A DNA stretch of 64,000 nucleotides from Stutzerimonas stutzeri (GCF_000952685.1 NZ_JYHV01000016.1:1-64000); one strand, 5' to 3'. Counted from the first letter of the stretch, positions 49,296 to 58,829 are shown. A program made the numbers and translations. Notes: generated by a model from the sequence alone, not told the origin.

Positions 49296-51326
49296 TTACC
49301 GTTGCACCAGTTCGGGCAGCGAATCCGGTCTGAGGATCTGGGGCAGTAGTCGTGGCTCGGCTTCACCCGCTCCGTACCACAGGTACAGCGGAACGCCTGA
49401 GCGACCGTGGCGTTCTAGAAATGCGGTGATGATGGGATCGCCATTGGTCCAGTCGCCACGCATCACTTCAACCCCGGCAGCGGCAAAAGCCTGTGCGGTT
49501 GCGTCACGGTCGATGGCGACTTGCTCGTTCGCCTTGCAGGTGATGCACCAGTCAGCGGTGAAGTAAAGGAACACCGGTACCTTATCAGCGCGAAGTTGGG
49601 CCAGTTGCTTCTCGTCGAACACGTGCCGCTGCACATCCGAAGCCGGTGCGGTTTGCCCTGTTACCAGACTCCAGCCCAGGCCGAGCGACAGGATCAATGC
49701 AACAGCAGCGGGTAACCAGGCGTTGCGTTTCAGTTTCTGCTGCCAGAGGCCAGTCAGCCAGAGCCCGAGTGCAAGCAGCATGGCGCAGCCCAGGGATGCG
49801 ACCAGTGCATTGGCCGGCACCTGATGGCTAAGTACCCAGAGGAGGGCGAGCGCGGTGAGAAACATTGGCACCGCGAGGACGTGGCGCAGGGTTCCCATCC
49901 AGGGACCGGGTCTGGGCAAGCGTCGTTGTAGCGAGGGGACGAACCCCAGCGCCAAGAAGGGTAACGCGATTCCCAGACCAAGCCCGGCGAATACCAGCAT
50001 GGCTGCGGCAGTCGGTAAAACCAGCGCAGCGCCCAGGGCTGCTGCCATGAACGGCCCGGAGCAAGGCGTGGCGATGAAGGCCGCGAGCGCGCCGGTCCAG
50101 AATGCACCGCCGACGCCGCTTTGCTTGGTTAGCTTGGCTCCAGCATCGATCGCTGCCAGCTCGAACAGCCCGGCCAGATTGAAGGCGATGGCGGTGGTAA
50201 GCAACATCAGGGTCAGAATCACGCTAGCGTTCTGCAGTTGGAAGGCCCAGCCGACCTGGGCGCCAGCAGCACGCAGGGCGAGTAGAACGGCGCCGAGCAA
50301 GACGCACACCAACACCACACCGCTGGTGTAGGCCACGGCGTCGCGACGAGCTATAGCCGGGCTGATGCCAGAGCGCGCCAAGCTCAAGGCCTTGAGGCTC
50401 AGGATAGGGAAAACGCACGGCATCAAGTTCAACAACAGTCCGCCGGCAATCGCCCCGGCCAGCGCGAACAGGATGACGCTCAAGCCGCTGTCGGTCCCGC
50501 TCGCCGGGCTGCCGCGTTTCGCATGTATATCCAGCCCCAGGTCATCACTCAGTTTCAGCGTGGCCTGGAAAGCATCGGGTACTTGAGCTCCCGCGCGGGT
50601 TTCCAGAATCAGTTCATCGCCGCGGCGCTCAACGCGTTGGGGAGCTGCGTTGTCGATCGCCCCCTTGGTTGCTGAAAACAGATGAGGATTCCGGATCGAG
50701 ACGCCGGCTGGAAGGGGCACGCGAAGGCTTAGGCGATCGCCGTCCACGTCATAACTGGCCGGCGTGGCCAGTGGCCTGGGCAGCGCCTGGCGCCAGCTGG
50801 CGAAACGGGCTGCGACGCCCGGCGACTGATGACCGTCGCCGACATGCAATGTCATGCCCAGCGAGGCCCGCTCAGGGACGCAGGCGTCGTACCGACAGGC
50901 CAGATATTGCATATCCACACGGATCGGCAATGCGGTCCCGTCTGGCAGGTTGTCTTCGAGAGACAGGTCTACAAGCAACGCATAGGGATGCTCGTAGACA
51001 TGGTTCATCAGACCTTCGATCAGCAGCGTTTGCGGCAGCGGATAAGCGGGATCGCCCACCGTTACACCGTCCGGCAGATGCCAGGTGAACTTGGCGGGGA
51101 GACCGACATCGCCTGGTTGCTTCCAGTAGCCATGCCATTCGCCCTGGGGTTCCATGAAGATCGCCAATGTTGTGGTCGACCCGGATGAAGGCGCCTCGGT
51201 TGAAGCGATCAGCGAGGAGGCGATCAATACATCGTCCGGCCCAGGCATCTCGGCTGCCAGGCTAGGCAGATTGAAAGCGCACAGGCAGAGGCAGAGCAGA
51301 AGCCTGTTTAGCGATAGCAGTGGCAT
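49296..51326 (-). CDS. scsB: ScsB/DsbD-type thiol:disulfide interchange protein
   Basis: This 676-residue membrane protein carries electrons from cytoplasmic thioredoxin across the inner membrane to periplasmic substrates. It has a signal peptide, an N-terminal periplasmic domain of the ScsB type (YLACRYDACVPE has the two cysteines), eight central helices with conserved Cys (NLMPCVFPILSLKAL, ATPCSGPFMAAALG) and a C-terminal thioredoxin domain with catalytic ADWCITCKANE. The long N-terminal domain separates it from classical DsbD and fits ScsB, linked in enterics to copper and peroxide resistance. It lies between a TlpA-like gene and an azoreductase gene, all leftward. Confidence 0.92.
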   Translation of the reverse strand: MPLLSLNRLLLCLCLCAFNLPSLAAEMPGPDDVLIASSLIASTEAPSSGSTTTLAIFMEPQGEWHGYWKQPGDVGLPAKFTWHLPDGVTVGDPAYPLPQTLLIEGLMNHVYEHPYALLVDLSLEDNLPDGTALPIRVDMQYLACRYDACVPERASLGMTLHVGDGHQSPGVAARFASWRQALPRPLATPASYDVDGDRLSLRVPLPAGVSIRNPHLFSATKGAIDNAAPQRVERRGDELILETRAGAQVPDAFQATLKLSDDLGLDIHAKRGSPASGTDSGLSVILFALAGAIAGGLLLNLMPCVFPILSLKALSLARSGISPAIARRDAVAYTSGVVLVCVLLGAVLLALRAAGAQVGWAFQLQNASVILTLMLLTTAIAFNLAGLFELAAIDAGAKLTKQSGVGGAFWTGALAAFIATPCSGPFMAAALGAALVLPTAAAMLVFAGLGLGIALPFLALGFVPSLQRRLPRPGPWMGTLRHVLAVPMFLTALALLWVLSHQVPANALVASLGCAMLLALGLWLTGLWQQKLKRNAWLPAAVALILSLGLGWSLVTGQTAPASDVQRHVFDEKQLAQLRADKVPVFLYFTADWCITCKANEQVAIDRDATAQAFAAAGVEVMRGDWTNGDPIITAFLERHGRSGVPLYLWYGAGEAEPRLLPQILRPDSLPELVQR

Positions 51327-51407
51327 GCGGTTCCTGACGAAGGTATCGAGTGAACAAAGAGAGGAGGCATCATGGCGCCTCCTTCCGCAACCGCGGGGCG
51401 CAACGGG

Positions 51408-52454
51408 TCAGGGCAGCGCTTTTACGGCCTCTACGAGATTGCTGTCCTGCGGTTTGAGGATGCTGGTGACACGGCCTTGCGCATCCAGGAGTACCACCGT
51501 CGGGATGTCCCGAATGGCGAAGGCACGAAAGAGCTCGTCCTGCTCGTCGAGCGCCAGCGGCAGAGTGGTCGGTGTGGTGTTCTTGTAGTCCTGCAGGTCG
51601 CTGGCCGAGACCCACAGGCCTGAAGAAACGCCCAGCCATTCCATGTCGCTCTGGCCCATCAGGTTGTCCACATCCTTGCGTACCCGTAGGCAAGCCTGGG
51701 ACGTCTCGGGCCGGCTTTCCTCGAGATAGGACTCGCACCAGGGGGCGAAGAACACCAGCGCACGTGGTTTGTCACCCTTGCCCAGCTTCACATGATCACC
51801 GTCGAGGGTTTCGATGCTCAGGTCGGTCACGGTGTCGCCCACGCCGAACTGCGGCGTTTCGGGCGCTGTGTTGGCCTCCGAGTGACTGGCGGAGGCTGTC
51901 TGCTCCGATACGGCCCGCTCCAGCGCAGCGTGCAGCGCCTGATCATCGAGGTGACCAATATGGGATATCAGTCCATCCCGGCCGATCACCACATGCTGGG
52001 GGGTTACCCGTAGGTTGAGGTCCGCCGCCAGGCTGCCGTCATCGATCACGATCGGCATGGTCAACTGATGCTCCTTGCGGTATGCGCGGATCGAGTCAAT
52101 GTCGTCGCTGAAGCCGGTGTTTACCGCGATGACCTGCACCTTGTCGCCCATCGTCTGTTGCAATTGCTCGAAGCCGGGCATCTGCTGGCGGCAAGGCACG
52201 CACCATGTGGCCCAGAACTTCAGGTAAACCGGCTTGTTACCGTACAGCTCAGCCAGATCGATTTTTTTTCCATCGATGGTTTCCAGCACAGCAACCGGCC
52301 CGGGATGTCCGATCAGCGAAGCGCCGGCGGTGCGTGCCCGCCGCTCACCCTCATCGTCGAGACTGTCGTCGGCGTGAGCCGAGTGGAACACGAAACCGAG
52401 CACGAGCAGTGCCGCGAACTGCTTGATGAATGACAGGAAAGACGGTGATTGCAA
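51408..52454 (-). CDS. two-domain TlpA/thioredoxin-like periplasmic protein
   Basis: This 348-residue protein has a signal peptide (cleavage after HSAHA) and two thioredoxin-like domains. The first has a classical redox centre WCVPC (Cys85/Cys88) and the TlpA-type insert and cis-proline loop VTPQHVV. The second has WCESY, keeping the first cysteine (Cys240) and losing the second, plus a further Cys255. The domains are joined by a linker rich in Ser, Glu and Ala. It is the first gene of the operon with ScsB, its likely electron donor, and divergent from a MocR regulator. Confidence 0.88.
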   Translation of the reverse strand: MQSPSFLSFIKQFAALLVLGFVFHSAHADDSLDDEGERRARTAGASLIGHPGPVAVLETIDGKKIDLAELYGNKPVYLKFWATWCVPCRQQMPGFEQLQQTMGDKVQVIAVNTGFSDDIDSIRAYRKEHQLTMPIVIDDGSLAADLNLRVTPQHVVIGRDGLISHIGHLDDQALHAALERAVSEQTASASHSEANTAPETPQFGVGDTVTDLSIETLDGDHVKLGKGDKPRALVFFAPWCESYLEESRPETSQACLRVRKDVDNLMGQSDMEWLGVSSGLWVSASDLQDYKNTTPTTLPLALDEQDELFRAFAIRDIPTVVLLDAQGRVTSILKPQDSNLVEAVKALP

Positions 52455-52636
52455 GGGGAACTCCTAGACCGGGTTGGGCATGAAATAGGTCGTTGTAGTG
52501 CTTCATCATATGGATTGAAGGTTCAATAAAAAGGCCCATGAACGGCAAATCTGGCTGTACCATCGGCGCGCCTGTACCGCTTTCGAACGCCAGGCCTCCT
52601 TTCGTCTTTTTGTCAACGCCAGCGGGTGATGGATGC

Positions 52637-54043
52637 ATGGAAGATTTGCGCATTGAACTCAACCGCGAGGCGGGGCTTTCCCTGGTTGAGCAAATCGTTG
52701 GAGCCATTGGCAGATCGATCGGCGAGGGGCATCTGTATGCGGGTGCTCGCTTGCCATCCTGGCGGGACCTCAGTGTTCAACTAGGCGTAGCCCGTGGCAC
52801 CGTGCGGGCGGCTTATGAGCGATTGATCGACGATCAGTTGATCGTCTCCCGGGGCGCTGCGGGTACCTTTGTCGCGCAGCCGTTACCTGCGGTCCGGGCG
52901 ATTGACGCCAGCAGTTTGCGCTCGCCATTACCGGACTTCTACCAGCATCCATTCAGCAACGCACCCATGGTGTTCCAGGCTGGCATACCCGCGCAGGACG
53001 TTTTTCCCTACAAAGTATGGTCACGCATTGCCGCGGGCGCGGCCCGTCAGGCCGCAATGGCTCCGGTCAGCTACCCGGACCCTCGCGGCGAGCCCGGTTT
53101 GCGGACCGAGATCGCCGCCTATCTTTCGGTGGCGCGAGGCGTCATCTGTGCGCCAGAGCAGATCGTCATCACCTCGGGCTACTCGGGTGGCCTAGGGCTG
53201 ATCCTGCATGCGCTCGGTTTGCGAGGGCAGACGGCATGGATGGAAGATCCCGGCTATCCAATGACCCGAACGGCGCTTTCCATGGCGGGGATCGAGTCGG
53301 TACCCGTCAGGGTTGATGCACAGGGTTTGAACGTCGAAGAGGGTATCCGACACGCGCCGAACGCGGCGTTGGCAGTCGTCACCGCAGGGCAGCAGGCACC
53401 TCTGGGTGTGACGTTGTCGCTGGCACGGCGCCTTCGCCTGCTGGAGTGGGCTGAGAGGAATGGCAGCTGGATCATAGAAGATGACTACCTGAGCGAGCTG
53501 CAACTCGCAGGTCGAGCGGCCCCGGCTCTTGCCTCCCAGGATCGTTCAGGTCGGGTCATTCACATTGGCACTTTCAGCAAAACCATCAACCCGGGTTTGC
53601 GCCTAGGGTTTGTTGTGGCTCCGGCATCCTTGGCAAACCGGGTCGCAGACACAGCGGCTGCGCTGGCACCTGCGGCGTCGATCGCCAGCCAATGGGCGCT
53701 CGCCGAGTTCATGCGCAAGGGCCATTACCTGCGCCACCTGCGCAGAATGAAGCGCACCTATGCCGCCCGGTTGGCCGCTCTACAGCGTGCCTTGAACGTT
53801 CCAGGCACGAGCGAAGCGATGGCCGGACTTGCTTTGCTGTTGCACTTGCCTCGAGGCACGGACGACGTTGCCATCAGCCAGGAGGCGTTGGCATTCGGGA
53901 TTGCGCCGTTACCGTTATCCATCTGGTATGCCGATGCTGCACAGGCCCAAAGTGGATTGCTGTTGGGCGTGACCAATGTTCCAGCCGAAGGCATTGAGGA
54001 TTGCTGCAGACATCTGGTTCAGCTCACTGAATCACTGATATAG
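52637..54043 (+). CDS. MocR-family transcriptional regulator (GntR HTH + aminotransferase fold)
   Basis: This 468-residue regulator has an N-terminal winged helix of the GntR type (LPSWRDLSVQLGVARGTVRA) and a class I aminotransferase-like domain with the PLP lysine in IGTFSKTINPGLRLGF and the IEDDYLSEL motif. MocR proteins use PLP or an amino-acid/PLP adduct as signal. The ATG at 52637 starts directly before the DNA-binding domain; an earlier in-frame ATG at 52538 would add 33 residues of low-complexity leader. It is divergent from the tlpA-scsB-azoR operon with about 180 bases between and could control it. Confidence 0.92.
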   Translation: MEDLRIELNREAGLSLVEQIVGAIGRSIGEGHLYAGARLPSWRDLSVQLGVARGTVRAAYERLIDDQLIVSRGAAGTFVAQPLPAVRAIDASSLRSPLPDFYQHPFSNAPMVFQAGIPAQDVFPYKVWSRIAAGAARQAAMAPVSYPDPRGEPGLRTEIAAYLSVARGVICAPEQIVITSGYSGGLGLILHALGLRGQTAWMEDPGYPMTRTALSMAGIESVPVRVDAQGLNVEEGIRHAPNAALAVVTAGQQAPLGVTLSLARRLRLLEWAERNGSWIIEDDYLSELQLAGRAAPALASQDRSGRVIHIGTFSKTINPGLRLGFVVAPASLANRVADTAAALAPAASIASQWALAEFMRKGHYLRHLRRMKRTYAARLAALQRALNVPGTSEAMAGLALLLHLPRGTDDVAISQEALAFGIAPLPLSIWYADAAQAQSGLLLGVTNVPAEGIEDCCRHLVQLTESLI

Positions 54044-54496
54044 GCGCGGATTCCCGGCCCAGAATACGGTACCAGGCCGTTTGCAGGTTGATTACCGCAG
54101 GTCGGCGGTGCTCGGAAGAAAGCCGGTATCGATTGGTCTTGCAGAAGCTCACCGCACCGTTGGATGGCTTGCTGGGGGTATGGCTGTCAGGCGGCGGCCC
54201 GGACATCGCCGTCCGATGCGGATCAGGAGGCCCTGTCGTTACGAAACACATCGCACCGTTCGCGAGGGGATTCATGCTGCGTCTGGTCGGCCGAAGCGTT
54301 ATCGCTCACACGTCAGGTCCCGTTGAAATGCAGTGCGTTGCTCGATGGGTTGGGCTGTCATTGAATTTTCATTCATGAGGGTTCTCATGGACGGTGTTTA
54401 CATCATCCGATCCAGCCAGTAGCGAGTATTGCGCCCGGCCCACGTAAGCTCATGTAGTCACTGTACTTTTCTGGTGCTTCGAGAAAGGAATAGACA
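54044..54496. promoter_or_regulatory. intergenic region upstream of the type III translocator gene
   Basis: About 450 bases without a recognisable gene. It should contain the promoter of the 54497 gene. I looked for a HrpL box (GGAACC-N15/16-CCAC), a PIP box (TTCG repeats at 15 bases), a tts-like box and a -24/-12 promoter and found none that is convincing. AAAGGAA serves as ribosome site before the ATG. Confidence 0.45.
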
Positions 54497-57400
54497 ATGA
54501 CCGTCAAAGCGACGAGTAACGCAGGCGACAACCCCAGAACGGACTCGAATTCCACAAGAGCGTGGGAGCAGGCGGCTGAGGGGGCCAAGGAAGCAGGCAT
54601 AAATTGGGAGCGTCCAGCAGACGACAAACGCTCAGCACAAGAGATTATCGACGATACGCCGCTGCTGAAAAATCTGGGAAACCAGAGCGGCGTGAAGGAC
54701 AAGTTGAAAGAGCGCGTCGGCGATTTCGAGAAAGATGCCGATGCGGCGTACCGGGCCGCGCAGGTCCTGGAGCATATCGAGAAGTTCGACGAAAGCGGCA
54801 ACCGTATCGCCAGCAACGATGTGGATAACGGCAGAGTAGACGGGTTCACTAGCAGCGGCGAGGCGAGACATGCCACCGAAGCGGGTCGACTGCAGGACTT
54901 CGGGAAATATGGCTTCACCCACCTCAAGGGTGAGCTCAACGATGTCAGCACTGTTGGCGACGACACCGAAGCCCGAGAGCAGGCCGAGGCCGCCGGCATC
55001 CAATGGGAACGTCCGGACGGGGATGACCGCTCAGCGCAAGACATCATCAATGACAATCCCCTGCTCAAGAACCTAGGTAACCAGAGCGGCGTCAAAGACA
55101 TGCTCAAAGAGCGGGTCGGCGATTTCGAAAACGATGCCGATGCCGCTTACCGAGCCGCTCAGGTACTGGAACATGTCGAGAAGCTTGATGGCGACGGTAA
55201 CCGCATCATCAGCGGCGACATCGGCAACGGCAGCATCAATGGCTTCACCAAGAGCGGCGAGGCGAGGGCGAACACCGAGGCCGGACGTCTACAGGATTTT
55301 GGGAAGTATGGATTCTCTCACCTCAAGGGGGAGCTCAATCAGGTGTCCGCTGCAGCGGATGACAAGCAATCACGCGAAATAGCCGAGAAGCTGGGAATCA
55401 AATGGGAACGTCCCGAAGGTGATGAGCGCTCTGCCCGGGACATCATCGACGACAGCCCGTTGCTGAAAAACCTTGGGAACCAGAGCGGCGTCAAAGACAT
55501 GCTCAAGGAGCAGGTTGGCGACTTCGAGAAGGATGCCGATGCCGCTTACCGAGCGGCTCAGGTTCTCGAGCATATCGAGACGATGGACAGTTCAGGCGAG
55601 AAGATCGCCGGGAAAGATGTCGGCAATGGGAGTGTCGATGGCTTCACCAAGAGCGGCGAAGCGAAGAACGGCACGGAGGCCGGGCGTCTTCAGGACTTCG
55701 GCAAGTTCGGCTTCTCCCACCTCAAAGGCGAACTCAAGGACCCGGCGTCGGCCGCCAATGACAAGGACGCTCGCGAACAGGCGGAAAAACTCGGCATCGT
55801 GTGGGAGCGGCCGGACAGCGATGATCGCTCGGCACAAGACATCATCAATGGCGATCCATTGCTCAAGAATCTCGGGAACCAGAGCGGCATCAAGGACATG
55901 CTGAAAGACCAAGTCGGCGATTTCGAGAAGGATGCCGACGCCGCGTTCAGGGCTTCGCAAGTACTCGAATTTATCGAAACACATGACAGCGACGGAAAGC
56001 TTTTGTCTGGAAGCGATGTGGGCAATGGCAGCATTGACGGCATCACCAAGGATGGCGAAGCGAGGAATGGCACCGAAGCAGGCCGCCTCCAGGACTTCGG
56101 TAAGTACGGTTTCTCAAGCCTCAAGGGACCTGAGGCTACCGAAGACAGCAGACTGGATTTCGAACGCAAGAGCGCCGGTCTGCCTTTGGATTCCGAAACG
56201 GATGTGGCCAACCTGGAAACCACGACTGCCGATCCGAATGACAAGAATCGCAAGTTGACCGTAGGCGAGCTGACCTGGCAGAACCTGATCAGCGAATGGA
56301 AGACCGGCATCGACAACGGCAGCATTGCAAAGGACGACGACCGCGCCAAGTTGTACAACGCCTTGCGCGCCCAGGCTGCCAGCGAGAATGGCCTGGACAT
56401 GGTGACGCTGGACATGTCTATGGGTCAGAGCACGTCCAAGGTCAACGGCGAGGACTTCGCCTCGATCATCGATCGAGCCAAGGTTGATGAGCAAACGGCC
56501 GAGCTGTTCGGCTCCAGCATTGTGCAAAAAGATTTCCAGGCCCAACAGGGCAAGGCCCTTGACGCGCTGCCGGACAAAGACGCGGTATTCGACAAGCTTG
56601 AGAAGATGGCCTTCTCCGAGGAGTACTCGCGCTACATTGCCGATCTGAAGGAGAGCGGCAAGGCTGATCTGGCTGAAGCCGATATCGGCAAGACCTACGC
56701 ATCGCTCGCTGCCTTCGATCCGGACAAGGCCGCACAGTTTTCGCAGCACATGATGATCGATGCGACGACCCTGGATCTGGACAAGCTGCTCGCCGATCCC
56801 TCCGGAATCAATGACGAAAACACGGTACTTGCGACCCAGGACACCATCAAAACCCTTCTGACTGCGCTGAAGAAGGGTGGTGTCGACATGACCCGCCGTA
56901 CTGTGGAAACCGAGCGTTTCGTGCAGGAGTTTCTGGGCAACAAGCAGACCGCCAAAGCGTTCGGTGAGGCCTTGAAGGAACTGGGCGCGACCTTTGCCAA
57001 AAACGGGACCGTGACCGCGGCCGATATCGACAAGGTCATGGGCAAGGACATCTACAAGACGTTGGGCGAGGGTGCCCACGGCAGCATGTTGAAGACCATC
57101 ACCGAGCTCAATAGCAACGGCGTGCTCGGGTCGGCAGGCGGTCTGATTTCGCTGGCCTCTGGCATCTATCAGATCGCGGGCAAGGGCGGCACGCTGGCGG
57201 ACACGCCAGAGGAGCGACTGGCCATCGCCAAGGACTTCGTCAGCGTGTTGGGCGCAGGGCAGCACTTCGTCAACTTGGGCAGCAATATCGTCGACAGCGT
57301 CCGTGGCACTCACGTCAATCAAATGTTGGGGCTCGACAAGTCCTTGCCGCAGATATTTGGAAAGGACGTGCCAGGCGGTGCCGGTCGGAACATGGGGCTG

Positions 57401-58198
57401 GTCGAAGGCGATTTGCATAAGATTCTCACGGACTTCAACACCGCCGTTGATGCCGCACCCATCGAAGACAAGGACAAGCTGGCGAAGAAGCTTGATCTGA
57501 CGCCCGATCAGTGGGATCAGCTTAACGCCGGCTTCCGCGACGGCTTCGCCAAGAACCCGGGACTCAACGGCAGCACGCCGACCACCCGGGGCGTCTCGGC
57601 CTTTCTTCGGGTAATGGATGCAGGGGCCAATACCTTTACCGGTGTGGCCGACCTTGTGCTCGGGGGACTGAAGATCAAGTCAGGACTAGCCAGCAACGAC
57701 AAGGTTGCAGTGGCGCAAGGGGCTATCACCGTGGCCGCCGGAGCATTCAACTTTGCTGGCGGTGGCGCACAGATGGCGGCGCTTCTGGGCTCCAATGCCG
57801 CCCGGGCCATTGCCGCGCCGCTACTGTGGGTAGGCGCCGCACTGACCGTGGCGTTGACACCGTTCCTGATCGTCGAGGACATCAAGCACAACAATCGCAT
57901 GGACGCCCATCGCGACGACCTGCAGCAATTGTTCGCTGATCTGGACGAGCAGGGTCTGTTGACCGAAGACGGGTTGCAGCGCTTCGAGTTTCTTGACCAG
58001 TACATGTACAGCTATGGCCAGCGTGACGCGCCGGACGACCAGAGCATCTTCGAGTACCGCGAAGAGGAGTACGAGTTCTTCGTTGAGGATGGAAATCTGC
58101 CATCGCCAGGCTTTGACTACATCACACACGTGGATTACGACGGGGACGGAAGTAACTTGCAAACCCAGATGGATGAGGGAAGTACCGTAGCGAGTTGA
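54497..58198 (+). CDS. NolX/HrpF/HrpK-like type III secretion translocator with four tandem repeats
   Basis: This 1233-residue protein has no signal peptide. The N-terminal 545 residues are four near-identical units of 133 residues; the WERP landmark recurs at residues 37, 170, 303 and 436 (399-base period in DNA). Each unit holds RSAQ-x-II, PLLKNLGNQSG and EAGRLQDFGK. The C-terminal part has a hydrophobic helix at about 872-895 and a long hydrophobic region at about 1075-1131, then an acidic tail. Xanthomonas HrpF, rhizobial NolX and P. syringae HrpK proteins are type III translocators; as I recall HrpF has two N-terminal repeats of about 130 residues and C-terminal hydrophobic segments. The class assignment is by architecture and context, not alignment. 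Its own terminator follows. Confidence 0.72.
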   Translation: MTVKATSNAGDNPRTDSNSTRAWEQAAEGAKEAGINWERPADDKRSAQEIIDDTPLLKNLGNQSGVKDKLKERVGDFEKDADAAYRAAQVLEHIEKFDESGNRIASNDVDNGRVDGFTSSGEARHATEAGRLQDFGKYGFTHLKGELNDVSTVGDDTEAREQAEAAGIQWERPDGDDRSAQDIINDNPLLKNLGNQSGVKDMLKERVGDFENDADAAYRAAQVLEHVEKLDGDGNRIISGDIGNGSINGFTKSGEARANTEAGRLQDFGKYGFSHLKGELNQVSAAADDKQSREIAEKLGIKWERPEGDERSARDIIDDSPLLKNLGNQSGVKDMLKEQVGDFEKDADAAYRAAQVLEHIETMDSSGEKIAGKDVGNGSVDGFTKSGEAKNGTEAGRLQDFGKFGFSHLKGELKDPASAANDKDAREQAEKLGIVWERPDSDDRSAQDIINGDPLLKNLGNQSGIKDMLKDQVGDFEKDADAAFRASQVLEFIETHDSDGKLLSGSDVGNGSIDGITKDGEARNGTEAGRLQDFGKYGFSSLKGPEATEDSRLDFERKSAGLPLDSETDVANLETTTADPNDKNRKLTVGELTWQNLISEWKTGIDNGSIAKDDDRAKLYNALRAQAASENGLDMVTLDMSMGQSTSKVNGEDFASIIDRAKVDEQTAELFGSSIVQKDFQAQQGKALDALPDKDAVFDKLEKMAFSEEYSRYIADLKESGKADLAEADIGKTYASLAAFDPDKAAQFSQHMMIDATTLDLDKLLADPSGINDENTVLATQDTIKTLLTALKKGGVDMTRRTVETERFVQEFLGNKQTAKAFGEALKELGATFAKNGTVTAADIDKVMGKDIYKTLGEGAHGSMLKTITELNSNGVLGSAGGLISLASGIYQIAGKGGTLADTPEERLAIAKDFVSVLGAGQHFVNLGSNIVDSVRGTHVNQMLGLDKSLPQIFGKDVPGGAGRNMGLVEGDLHKILTDFNTAVDAAPIEDKDKLAKKLDLTPDQWDQLNAGFRDGFAKNPGLNGSTPTTRGVSAFLRVMDAGANTFTGVADLVLGGLKIKSGLASNDKVAVAQGAITVAAGAFNFAGGGAQMAALLGSNAARAIAAPLLWVGAALTVALTPFLIVEDIKHNNRMDAHRDDLQQLFADLDEQGLLTEDGLQRFEFLDQYMYSYGQRDAPDDQSIFEYREEEYEFFVEDGNLPSPGFDYITHVDYDGDGSNLQTQMDEGSTVAS
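54563..56131 (+). repeat. four tandem 399-base coding repeats
   Basis: Inside the NolX-like gene the codon for the W of WERP is at 54605, 55004, 55403 and 55802. The three intervals are exactly 399 bases, so no insertion or deletion has occurred between units. The copies differ mostly at third codon positions and in short variable windows. The fourth unit is the most diverged at its end. Confidence 0.93.
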
Positions 58199-58245
58199 TC
58201 TATTTGTTCGGCTCCCTCGATCAAGGAAACCGAAGCACCAAGCTT

Positions 58246-58280
58246 GCCCGAGTGGCCTCTGGCCGTTCGGGCTTTTTTTT
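58246..58280 (+). terminator. terminator after the NolX-like gene
   Basis: GCCCGA pairs with TCGGGC, with an inner GGCC/GGCC stem, and eight T follow. The 1233-residue gene is therefore a separate transcription unit from the sct genes downstream. Confidence 0.88.
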
Positions 58281-58560
58281 GCACTGACGGCCGATTGCTC
58301 GCGTGCATGATGACGGTCGTCAGTTCTGGGAGGCGCTTGGCCAGAAGGGGCGTAAACGGCTCTACCGTCTGTCAGGTGCGTGTCAATAAACTGCTCTGCA
58401 TCAACCGTCTCGCCATATTACCGTCACCTTTGGCCTTCATCCTGAAAATGCAACGGACAGCGCAGCCCAACGGGGTGTTTTGTTCGTAAGCAGTGTGCAG
58501 GTTGCAGCCGAGCAGTCGCGGTTTGCGCATGTCCTTCTATCCCTTCAAGGAGACATCGAT
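58281..58560. promoter_or_regulatory. upstream region of the sct operon
   Basis: About 280 bases between the terminator and the 53-residue gene. It should carry the sct operon promoter. No HrpL, PIP or sigma-54 motif is convincing. The AAGGAGA ribosome site ahead of the 58561 ATG is very strong, so the small product is probably made in quantity. Confidence 0.45.
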
Positions 58561-58722
58561 ATGAGTACTGTTGCCCCTTCCAGCACCACCAGCGCAGACG
58601 CCGCAATCGCCAAAATGGAAGCAGCGTTCGACGCCGCTATCGAAAAATCGGCCAAGATCACCGAGATCACCACCGAGAAGAAGACTGAGCTCGACGCCAC
58701 CAAACAGCGTCCTCAGAACTGA
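58561..58722 (+). CDS. 53-residue small protein at head of the sct operon
   Basis: This 53-residue protein has a Ser/Thr/Ala-rich N-terminus and an amphipathic helical remainder (AAIAKMEAAFDAAIEKSAKI, then a charged tail), with no cysteine, no signal peptide and no aromatic besides one Phe. Position between a HrpF-like gene and sctD, a strong ribosome site and a following hairpin recall the Xanthomonas hrpE pilin region. It could be the needle/pilin subunit, but it is shorter than known needles (about 80 residues), so a chaperone-type small protein is the alternative. Confidence 0.6.
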   Translation: MSTVAPSSTTSADAAIAKMEAAFDAAIEKSAKITEITTEKKTELDATKQRPQN

Positions 58723-58729
58723 TTCGCGA

Positions 58730-58755
58730 CCGGGCGGCGAACTGTCGTCGCCCGG
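58730..58755 (+). promoter_or_regulatory. strong hairpin between the small gene and sctD
   Basis: CCGGGCGGCGA pairs with TCGTCGCCCGG (11 bp with one mismatch) around an ACTG loop, 7 bases after the small gene's stop, with no T run. It is better suited to mRNA stabilisation or processing than to full termination, and would let the first gene be expressed above the rest of the operon. Confidence 0.7.
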
Positions 58756-58829
58756 CCGTCCAAGCATCGATTTCTTCATCATGTGGCGAGTAGAACGCCC
58801 CATGAACACCGCTCCGGGGCTCGAATCCA

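Noticed and set aside
54497-58198. RTX or adhesin repeat protein
   Set aside because: The 133-residue period, absence of GGxGxD nonapeptides, lack of a signal peptide, C-terminal hydrophobic helices and adjacency to sct genes favour a type III translocator.
54044-58560. HrpL, PIP or tts box upstream of the translocator or sct genes
   Set aside because: No match to GGAACC-N15/16-CCAC, TTCG-N16-TTCG or TGGCAC-type elements was good enough to report.
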